Assembly: GCA_028694115.1 (NCBI GenBank)
Contig: JAQUUB010000081.1
Location: forward strand, 1-19,957
Length of the DNA: 19,957 bases
Direction of reading: 5' to 3'
Origin: Lachnospiraceae bacterium
GTDB lineage: Bacteria; Bacillota_A; Clostridia; Lachnospirales; Lachnospiraceae
The translations under genes and the position numbers were made by a program. Positions within the stretch are counted from its first letter, which is position 1. The number at the start of each line of letters is the position of its first letter. Shown piece after piece: positions 14,125 through 19,957 of the stretch. The notes under the pieces were generated by a model, which did not search any database, had not been told where the DNA came from, and was given only the letters and a program-made list of their open reading frames with translations.

Positions 14125-15063
14125 TTATAGATTGGTATCTACCACTGCCCCTAGAATATCTTCCCCAAGTAAATTCATCTTATCAATGATATTTTCAATC
14201 TCGGTTTGAATGTCATTCTTTTTAGCAGGGAGCTTTATGATAGTTTCTAATTGATCATTCTCTTTAAATCTTACCTGATCCGTTTCTGTTCTTTTTGCAT
14301 CTTCCTCTGCTTTTTCTTTCTTCTCTGCTTCTTCTTGCTGTTTCTTCTTTACCTCGTCAATATGATCTTTCATCTCTGAAACCAGCATTCCCTTTATCTC
14401 TTCACTCGCATCGTTCTGAATTTTATCTGCTTCTTGTGTAGCTTCAAGTATCGGATTAGTTTTCAAGCGTTCTAACTTAACCCCTCGAATTACAGCATTT
14501 TCTACCTGAATCTCAGTTAGTGATTCATCAATTTCCTTTTTAAATGTATCTTCTTGTTTATATAGTTCAAAAGACCGGCTCTGATATTCCGTTAGCCCTG
14601 CCTGATCGATTTCTTGTAAGCGGTTTTGTTCCTGTTCTGTCAGTATCTCACCCGTAGACTTGTTTTGTAAACGATATCTCTTTTCTAATAATTCCAAATC
14701 ACCCTGTTCTTTGCTATCTTCTGCAACACCATACATTTCCTTGATGGCCTCTCTACTATCATTTATGTTTTCAATGGAATCTTTGGCTTTTGCTAAATTA
14801 TCATGAAGTTCTCTGATATGGTCAGTTCGTAGTTGTAAATCCTCATCTACCTTTTTGTCACCATCAAATGCATTCCTAACAACCTTCATAGCTTTATTGA
14901 CAGCTTCTTCTCTTCTTGCAGCAATTGGATCTGAATTCTGTTTCATACTACCTGTAAAATAACTTCCGCTTTTTTGATTCATATCTTTCTCATTCTGATT
15001 TTTTTCATTAGTTGCATTCCATGTGGTGTCGCCCACAAAAAAGCTTGTCTGTTCTATTTTCAT
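14125..15063 (-). CDS. Coiled-coil protein of unknown function
   Basis: 312 residues from the ATG at 15063, which has AAGGGG seven bases upstream; a TTG six codons earlier would overlap this ribosome site and is unlikely. I do not recognise a named family. No signal peptide or membrane helix. A polar N-terminus (about 1-50) is followed by long, highly charged helices with heptad-like spacing, then a Lys/Glu-rich stretch (KKKQQEEAEKKEKAEEDA, about 236-253) and a mixed C-terminus. Recognisable local strings are DPIAARREEAVNKAMK, DSKEQGDLELLEKRY and GLTEYQSRSFELY, which look like conserved family features. It is first in a likely operon with the GH25 protein. Expression is probably driven by the promoter at 15186-15214, leaving a leader of about 115 bases. 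A cell-envelope or structural role is a guess from context. Confidence 0.8.
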   Translation of the reverse strand: MKIEQTSFFVGDTTWNATNEKNQNEKDMNQKSGSYFTGSMKQNSDPIAARREEAVNKAMKVVRNAFDGDKKVDEDLQLRTDHIRELHDNLAKAKDSIENINDSREAIKEMYGVAEDSKEQGDLELLEKRYRLQNKSTGEILTEQEQNRLQEIDQAGLTEYQSRSFELYKQEDTFKKEIDESLTEIQVENAVIRGVKLERLKTNPILEATQEADKIQNDASEEIKGMLVSEMKDHIDEVKKKQQEEAEKKEKAEEDAKRTETDQVRFKENDQLETIIKLPAKKNDIQTEIENIIDKMNLLGEDILGAVVDTNL

Positions 15064-15185
15064 ATGTTTTCCCCTTCTCAAATCCTATAAGTTTTTGCAA
15101 TATTTATTACTCTCCATTTGCATTCACTAGATTAACTATTCCGTATATTCGCCATATTCACATCACATGAAATTACATTTGATTT

Positions 15186-15214
15186 ATTATAATCCAAATA
15201 AATAATACCTGCAA
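15186..15214 (-). promoter_or_regulatory. Sigma-A-type promoter for the coiled-coil/GH25 operon
   Basis: On the minus strand TTGCAG (15209-15214) and TATAAT (15186-15191) are spaced by 17 bases: four of six and six of six matches. Transcription would begin near 15179, giving an untranslated leader of about 115 bases. I see no strong hairpin or known riboswitch in it. The same intergenic region must hold the uvsE promoter on the other strand, for which only a TATAAT at 15273-15278 without a good -35 is visible. Confidence 0.55.
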
Positions 15215-15316
15215 GAATATCAGCCAACTGTTACATTATTAGATATTAGTCCAAAAAAGGATAAATATGAGTTATAATAAAATTATATAAGATATCAAAT
15301 GGAAAGGACTCTGCCC

Positions 15317-16579
15317 ATGAAAATAGGATACGCTTGCCAGACTATAGGAATACCCGGAACTAATTTTAAAAGCTGTACCATGAAAAATGCCCGCGAGGAA
15401 ACACTGATGTCTATCATTAGCCAAAACTTGGATGCACTTAACACAATCATTGATTATAACATTGCAAATCATATCCATCTTTTCCGGATTACCTCTGATT
15501 TGATTCCGTTTGGGAGCTCACCTGTTAGCACTTTGAGTTGGTGGAAAATTTTCGAACAAAGGCTTTCCTGTATTGGTAAAAAAATCATGGAAAGCGGAAT
15601 GCGTATTTCCATGCATCCAGGCCAGTATACGGTTTTAAATTCGCCAGATAAATTAATTGTAGAAAGAGCAGTTAAGGATCTAGAATACCATACTAGGCTC
15701 CTTGAAGCGCTAGATCCATCTCAAAAAAATAAAATCATCCTCCATATTGGCGGTGCTTATGGAAATAAAGAAATAGCTATCCATCGATTTGTAGAAAATT
15801 ACCACAGCCTCGATGCCACTATTCGTAAACATCTTGTGATAGAAAATGATGATAAGATATATCATATTGGTGATGTCATGAAAATCTCCATGCTTACCGG
15901 TGCCCCAGTGGTATTTGATGTACTTCACCATAAGGTTAATCCCGGTAGTGAGGGGAACGATATTTATTACTGGATTTCGAAGAGCAGAGAGACGTGGAAA
16001 CCAGAAGATGGTGTTCAAAAGATTCATTATTCCGAGCAAGATCCTCTGAAAAAAACAGGTTCCCACTCACAGACCATTTCCCTAATGACCTTTCAGGAAT
16101 TTAGCAATGGTCTTGGAGAAATGAATCCTGACATCATGTTGGAAGTCAAAGACAAGAATCGTTCCGCTGTAAAATGCATAAATCTCACAGCAGAGAATCG
16201 TTCTATTTTGTACTTGGAACAGGAATGGGCCAGGTATAAATACCTGATTCTTGAGAAGTCTCATGAAGACTATATTAAAATACGGCAGATTCTGAAAGAC
16301 AAGAAAGATTACCCAATAGTAGAATTTTATAAACTTATCGATCATGCAATGCTCATGGATTTTTCGCAGGGTGGAGTTATTAATGCGGCAGACCACATTT
16401 GGGGATATTTTAAAAACTGTGCAGAGGAAAAAGAAAAGAAACGGTATGCAACCTTGCTGAAAAACTATAAACCGGGTACACTTGCCCACAAGAAATTTCT
16501 CTGGCAGATGACTATTAAATACCAAGAGCCTTATCTCATGCAGTCCTATTATTTTGAATTGGTTTGCAATGGAAATTAA
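15317..16579 (+). CDS. uvsE: UV-damage endonuclease UvsE with a C-terminal DUF1722/YbgA-like domain
   Basis: 420 residues from the ATG at 15317, chosen because GGAAAGGA lies eight bases upstream and MKIGYACQTIG is the family's usual beginning; the ATG at 15299 has no site. The first about 290 residues are a UvdE/UvsE TIM barrel that nicks DNA 5' of UV photoproducts. Metal-site residues of the family are visible: His99 (MHPGQY), His143 (LHIGG), Glu176 (IENDD), Asp201 and His204 (FDVLHH), His237, His250 and Glu276 (LEVKDK). Residues about 304-414 are extra to the core: a KYLILEKSHEDY start, then ADHIWGYFK, an EK pair and a final EPYLMQSYYF, the pattern of DUF1722 as in E. coli YbgA. A hairpin terminator follows. 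The endonuclease is confident; the tail assignment is by eye. Confidence 0.93.
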   Translation: MKIGYACQTIGIPGTNFKSCTMKNAREETLMSIISQNLDALNTIIDYNIANHIHLFRITSDLIPFGSSPVSTLSWWKIFEQRLSCIGKKIMESGMRISMHPGQYTVLNSPDKLIVERAVKDLEYHTRLLEALDPSQKNKIILHIGGAYGNKEIAIHRFVENYHSLDATIRKHLVIENDDKIYHIGDVMKISMLTGAPVVFDVLHHKVNPGSEGNDIYYWISKSRETWKPEDGVQKIHYSEQDPLKKTGSHSQTISLMTFQEFSNGLGEMNPDIMLEVKDKNRSAVKCINLTAENRSILYLEQEWARYKYLILEKSHEDYIKIRQILKDKKDYPIVEFYKLIDHAMLMDFSQGGVINAADHIWGYFKNCAEEKEKKRYATLLKNYKPGTLAHKKFLWQMTIKYQEPYLMQSYYFELVCNGN

Positions 16580-16583
16580 AATA

Positions 16584-16620
16584 ACTGCTGGGGATACGTC
16601 TCCAGCAGTCATTTTGATTG
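16584..16620. terminator. Bidirectional hairpin terminator with a UACG loop
   Basis: ACTGCTGGGGA (16584-16594) pairs with TCTCCAGCAGT (16599-16609), one G-T wobble, around TACG, a UNCG-type tetraloop in RNA. ATTTTGATTG follows on the plus strand (end of uvsE). TATTTTAATTT follows on the minus strand, ending the hydrolase operon that stops at 16632. Confidence 0.75.
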
Positions 16621-16631
16621 AAAAAGCAATT

Positions 16632-17336
16632 CTACTCAATATGTTCACACAACCAGTTAGTAAAAGTCATTAATTGTTCCTTTGTATGGAAATAATGTTC
16701 ACCTTCTTCCACAACATCTAAATTACAATTAAATGCATTAGCAAAATGCTTAATCCTGTCAAATTCACATAAGTCATCTTTTGCACCATACATAATCTCC
16801 GTATTTGTATTCCATGTATCAATTGGATGTTCGTTTACATAACAAAAGTAGTCCCAATATAATTTTTGCCCAATTGGTGTTTTTATTGTTTGTTCCTGCT
16901 GCAATTGTTCTGGTGACACCTGAAACCATGTCATCATATTTTCAATAATTCGTTTCATATCTACTACCGGAGATAAGAAAAGTGCTTTTTTAATAGCTAT
17001 ATTTCGATATGCTAACAGGCTAAAGTATGCACCCATACTACATGCGAACAGGCTAATTTCCTTCCACTGTTCTTTCACATAATTCATAATAAAGCACAAA
17101 TCTTTAACACAAACTTGTACCTTACAGGGTATATTTTCATCTTTTCTGTCTCCATGTTCTGGTAAATCAAAACTTAAAACCTGATATCCCTTTGAAATTG
17201 CAACATCAGCCAAAATCTGTATCACCGTATCTTCTTTATGTGACATATTTCCATGTACTGCAATAAAAACTTTATTACTTTTTTGTCCCCATAATACTGC
17301 TGGGATATTATCAATTATAAAAGATTCTTTCTTCAT
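16632..17336 (-). CDS. Alpha/beta hydrolase family protein
   Basis: 234 residues, cytosolic. The fold is shown by the oxyanion strand KVFIAVHGNMSHKED (about 22-36), SFDLPEHGDR (55-64), the nucleophile elbow FACSMGAYFSL with Ser100 (the first Gly of GxSxG is Ala), the acid near Asp187-Asp188 in MYGAKDDLCE, and His214 in EEGEHYF. All three members of a catalytic triad can therefore be placed. Esterase, peptidase or lipase-like activity is possible; the substrate is not readable. The ATG lies inside the last codons of the SRPBCC fragment (26-base overlap) with GGGGTGG upstream, so the two frames were translationally coupled. The gene ends 12 bases before the UACG-loop terminator. Likely co-transcribed with the PNPOx gene upstream. 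Confidence 0.85.
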   Translation of the reverse strand: MKKESFIIDNIPAVLWGQKSNKVFIAVHGNMSHKEDTVIQILADVAISKGYQVLSFDLPEHGDRKDENIPCKVQVCVKDLCFIMNYVKEQWKEISLFACSMGAYFSLLAYRNIAIKKALFLSPVVDMKRIIENMMTWFQVSPEQLQQEQTIKTPIGQKLYWDYFCYVNEHPIDTWNTNTEIMYGAKDDLCEFDRIKHFANAFNCNLDVVEEGEHYFHTKEQLMTFTNWLCEHIE

Positions 17337-17521
17337 ATTCCACCCCCATCAAATGTTCTCCCAATGCTTTTCTTAAATCCTGTATATACCTATTCTGTTG
17401 TTTTTTTAAATAGATTCCTATCAGTAAATTCATAATAGGATTTTTTACCGATACTTCTTCTGTAAATACAATGCTTGTTCCTGTACCATTTTCAGAAAAA
17501 ACACCAGTCGTATCACCCCTT
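17311..17521 (-). pseudogene. C-terminal remnant of an SRPBCC (START/polyketide-cyclase-like) gene
   Basis: Directly after the PNPOx stop, another frame encodes about 69 residues from FERGDTTGVFSENGTGT to the stop at 17311. The pattern (GTGTSIVFTEEVSVKNPIM, then YLKKQQNRYIQDLRKALGEH) is that of the second half of SRPBCC ligand-binding proteins, which are normally about 140-150 residues. The preceding part of the frame overlaps the PNPOx gene out of frame and is unrelated, and there is no start codon near the AAGGGG at the junction. The first half of the domain therefore appears deleted, leaving the fragment fused to the end of the PNPOx gene. It may still be translated by coupling, but a complete fold is unlikely. 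Confidence 0.6.
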
Positions 17522-17941
17522 TCAAACTTCAAAATTCTCAGATTTGAAATTGCTGTAGAATCTCCCTTTCTGTGCAGTAAAGCGCAGCACACAATAATCG
17601 GGGTCTGTCACACCTTTCGGATAATACATCGTATCATTTTCCTGCCATATCATTTCTTTTGTTATCTCATCCTCTAGAACTTCAACAGTACCTTTTAACA
17701 TCACACCTCTAAAGAATCTCTTGTCACAAAAATAGATACAGGCTTTTGGATTGGAACGATATTGTGCAACACGCATAGAAGATGTATTCGTTGTGAAATA
17801 AAACACCTTAATACCTTCTCTTTTTCTAGGTGGTAGCATTGCTTTTGTATTAGGATATCCCTCATTATCTATGGAGCTAATATAGGCTACCCCCTGCTTA
17901 TCAATCAGATTACCTACGGTCTGTTCCTTATCTCTCATCAT
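17522..17941 (-). CDS. Pyridoxamine 5'-phosphate oxidase-like flavin-binding protein
   Basis: 139 residues with the split-barrel pattern of the PNPOx-like/general stress protein 26 group: GVAYISSIDNEGYPNTKAM (18-36), VFYFTTNTSSMRVAQYRSNP (flavin-phosphate-binding region), ACIYFCD, and the typical ending DYCVLRFTAQKGRFYSNFKS. Such short members bind FMN or F420-like cofactors and are rarely true pyridoxamine oxidases, so the reaction is unknown. AAGGG lies about 11 bases before the first of two consecutive ATGs (17941 and 17938). It heads a minus-strand cluster with the SRPBCC remnant and the alpha/beta hydrolase. Length is normal; the stop coincides with the deletion junction of the next gene, but the ending looks native. 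Confidence 0.88.
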   Translation of the reverse strand: MMRDKEQTVGNLIDKQGVAYISSIDNEGYPNTKAMLPPRKREGIKVFYFTTNTSSMRVAQYRSNPKACIYFCDKRFFRGVMLKGTVEVLEDEITKEMIWQENDTMYYPKGVTDPDYCVLRFTAQKGRFYSNFKSENFEV

Positions 17942-18041
17942 ATACTTATTTTCCCTTTCTATATTTAAAACAAATGATACCTATCCTTTTATCTTTAAAC
18001 AGTATATCGTAATATGGTATTAATTTCCATAGCGCAAAATA

Positions 18042-18062
18042 CCAGCTGATATCATCAGCTGG
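18042..18062 (-). terminator. Hairpin terminator downstream of the dCache chemoreceptor gene
   Basis: CCAGCTGAT (18042-18050) and ATCAGCTGG (18054-18062) form a perfect 9-bp stem around ATC. On the minus strand the stem is followed by TATTTTGCG, consistent with ending the gene that stops at 18093. On the plus strand CATTTTTC follows, so it could act both ways, but no plus-strand gene precedes it. The rest of 17942-18092 shows only the PNPOx ribosome site and AT-rich sequence. Confidence 0.65.
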
Positions 18063-18092
18063 CATTTTTCTACTTATACATGCATTCCTAAA

Positions 18093-19957
18093 TTAATATT
18101 TGAATTTACCAAGCATTTCTTTTAGTAATGTTGATTCACTGGAGAGTTCCTCACTAGAAGCTGCACTTTCTTCAGCTGTAGCTGAATTCATTTCAATAAC
18201 CGATGCAATCTGGCTAATTCCATCAGTGATTTGTGCTGCTGCACTCGCCTGATCATTCGATGCCTCTGCGATATCATTAATTGCAGCATTTACCCTATTC
18301 GCATTAGCCACTACTAGTTCTAATGACTGTGCTGTAACTTTCGTAAGCTGTGTTCCATCCTCAACAGCTACAATTGCATTTTGAATAAGTAAATTTGTAT
18401 TTTTAGCTGCTTCCTCACTCTGTTCTGCTAATTTTCTTACCTCATCAGCAACAACAGAAAATCCTTTTCCAGCTTCTCCTGCTCTGGCAGCTTCAATTGC
18501 AGCATTCAGAGAAAGCAGGTTTGTCTGTGAAGCAATTTCTTCAATACTCTTAATTATGTTAGCAATTTCATTCGAAGCATCCTTAATTCGATCCATTGCA
18601 GTTATCATATCGTCCATATGTTTATTGCTTTGTATCATTTCGGTGTTCATTTCTTGAACCATATTTTTAGCTAATTCCGCATTGCCCGCATTATTTTGAA
18701 TTTTGTTTGAAATTTCTGTAATTGTAGCTGTTAATTCTTCTATTGCGCTTGCCTGATCCGTTGCCCCTTCTGCTAATGCCTGTGACGCCTTCGACAATTC
18801 ATTAGAACCAATGGCAACCTGTTGTGCATTACGATCAACATCCCGCATGGTATTGCTTAATGCCGCAACGATGGATTTAAACGATGTACTAATTTCTTCA
18901 AAATCACCTTCATACTGTGTATCAATACTTATTGCAAAATTCCCAACTGATAATTCTGCCAGCTGAGAACTGATATCACTAACAACCATCTTTAGATTGT
19001 CTATTGTAATTCTTAGATTATCTATTAAAATCTCTGTTTCATCATTTGTTTTTATAATGGGTGTTTCCGATTGCAAATCACCTTGTGCAAGTAATTTTAA
19101 TCGTTCCACACAAGCCTCAATTGGTGATGCAAGCTTCTTTCCTAATCTTCTTCCAACATAAATACCAATAAGTGTGAATGCCGCTACCAAAAGAACGGTT
19201 ATCCCTAATGAAATAAAGAACATGGTAAGAAATTCATTTCTTACTGCCACAACTGCAATACTCCATCCCCTGGATTCAGGAACTGGTGAATATGCCATTA
19301 TTTTTGTCTTTCCGTTATATGTATAGGAACCTGTTCCTTGTTCGCCATTTGCCATTTTTTCTACAATCTTACCAAACTGACGCAATTTAGAATTTGTCTT
19401 TCCTAATTCAATTCCATTTTCAACACCAACAAGACTGGAATCAAGATCCGCAATGGTCAAACCTTGAGAGTCAACCATAAATGCAGTACCTGATTTTCCA
19501 ACTTTTATTTCTCGCATAATATCATTAAGTATCTCTCCATTTGGAACATATACGATAACACCTACAGGTGTTGTGCCAGGAATCCCATCCTTCCATAGTG
19601 GGGCAGCAATTGCCATCGAAACGGCTTTTGTTACTTCGCTATAAGCCGGCGTTCCAACATACGTTTGCCCTTTCATACATTCTGCAAAGTAATCTCTATC
19701 CGAAAGATCAATTCCAGTAAATAAATCCTTTCCACTTGAATCTAGAACATATCCTCCTGAAAACCCATGATCTTTAATACGCTGTTGAATAATTGCCTGT
19801 TTATCTTCGACTGATTTCTCAGGGTCGGCTAATCTTGCAATACTACCCGTTTCATAAGCAATCGCTGAATACTCTTTAAGTGACTCAGATACAAGATCTG
19901 CTGCTACAAATGAGGTTTCATTAATTGATTTTTTAATTGCACTTACGGATGAATTAT
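18093..19957 (-). CDS. Methyl-accepting chemotaxis protein with dCache sensor (N-terminus beyond window)
   Basis: The frame stays open to the right edge, giving 620 residues; the internal ATG at 19676 is not the true start because the 93 codons before it also read as Cache sequence (for example [14 protein letters not shown] and DLSDRDYF). Order in the visible part: most of a double-Cache extracellular domain ([40 protein letters not shown]), a membrane helix (about 243-266), HAMP (about 267-325), and an MCP hairpin with tip [19 protein letters not shown] and [13 protein letters not shown]. Missing are the first membrane helix and start. It signals extracellular ligands, often amino or organic acids for dCache, to CheA/CheW. 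No C-terminal CheR pentapeptide (ends MLGKFKY). Unlike the soluble receptor in this window, the tip is fully canonical. Confidence 0.93.
   Translation of the reverse strand, partial: NSSVSAIKKSINETSFVAADLVSESLKEYSAIAYETGSIARLADPEKSVEDKQAIIQQRIKDHGFSGGYVLDSSGKDLFTGIDLSDRDYFAECMKGQTYVGTPAYSEVTKAVSMAIAAPLWKDGIPGTTPVGVIVYVPNGEILNDIMREIKVGKSGTAFMVDSQGLTIADLDSSLVGVENGIELGKTNSKLRQFGKIVEKMANGEQGTGSYTYNGKTKIMAYSPVPESRGWSIAVVAVRNEFLTMFFISLGITVLLVAAFTLIGIYVGRRLGKKLASPIEACVERLKLLAQGDLQSETPIIKTNDETEILIDNLRITIDNLKMVVSDISSQLAELSVGNFAISIDTQYEGDFEEISTSFKSIVAALSNTMRDVDRNAQQVAIGSNELSKASQALAEGATDQASAIEELTATITEISNKIQNNAGNAELAKNMVQEMNTEMIQSNKHMDDMITAMDRIKDASNEIANIIKSIEEIASQTNLLSLNAAIEAARAGEAGKGFSVVADEVRKLAEQSEEAAKNTNLLIQNAIVAVEDGTQLTKVTAQSLELVVANANRVNAAINDIAEASNDQASAAAQITDGISQIASVIEMNSATAEESAASSEELSSESTLLKEMLGKFKY

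Noticed and set aside
15710..16066. Minus-strand open frame opposite uvsE (and another at 16082-16648)
   Set aside because: These are antisense shadows of a well-supported coding gene; they lack ribosome sites and show no family pattern.
17311..17592. Full 93-residue protein from the ATG at 17592
   Set aside because: The first about 24 residues are an out-of-frame reading of the PNPOx gene; only the part after its stop looks like a real domain.

Overview
The window comes from a low-GC Firmicute. AT-rich coding sequence, strong AGGAGG-type ribosome binding sites, several chemoreceptors and the protein families present best fit a motile anaerobic Clostridia/Lachnospiraceae genome. That placement is an inference from protein flavour and base composition, not a database match. 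I see no rRNA, tRNA, CRISPR array, insertion sequence or phage gene. The gene content is chromosomal and mosaic: small operons separated by well-formed hairpin terminators.

Left part (1-2340): the tail of an unidentified gene runs in from the left edge. It meets a chemoreceptor gene that keeps its periplasmic Cache sensor but stops inside the second membrane helix. Next are a YetF/DUF421 membrane protein and, convergent with it, a Mn-type superoxide dismutase.

Central + strand block (2420-8161): a good promoter is followed immediately by a strong terminator-like hairpin in the leader. Then come a soluble chemoreceptor and an EAL-type c-di-GMP phosphodiesterase. These two neighbours end in the same cytosolic Cache/PDC-like sensor domain. 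A sugar-binding-protein-like protein without a signal peptide and an intracellular Csp-like subtilase follow. All four products look cytoplasmic although three of the domain types are usually exported or periplasmic. This is the most unusual part of the window.

Middle (8198-11000): a small hypothetical protein, then a secreted CAP (SCP/YkwD-like) protein with Cys-rich nonapeptide and KTET hexapeptide repeats. The CAP promoter carries tandem 11-bp repeats resembling an OmpR/PhoB-class operator. Divergent from it is an AGCS sodium:amino-acid symporter.

Right part (11011-19957): a minus-strand run made of a coiled-coil protein of unknown function, a membrane-anchored GH25 lysozyme-like protein with two SH3 domains, and a DbpA/YxiN-type RNA helicase. 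Divergent from this run is a UV-damage endonuclease (UvsE) whose C-terminus looks like a fused DUF1722/YbgA domain. A minus-strand cluster follows: a PNPOx-like flavoprotein, a decayed SRPBCC gene fragment and an alpha/beta hydrolase. The window ends inside a full-type dCache chemoreceptor whose N-terminus lies beyond the right edge.
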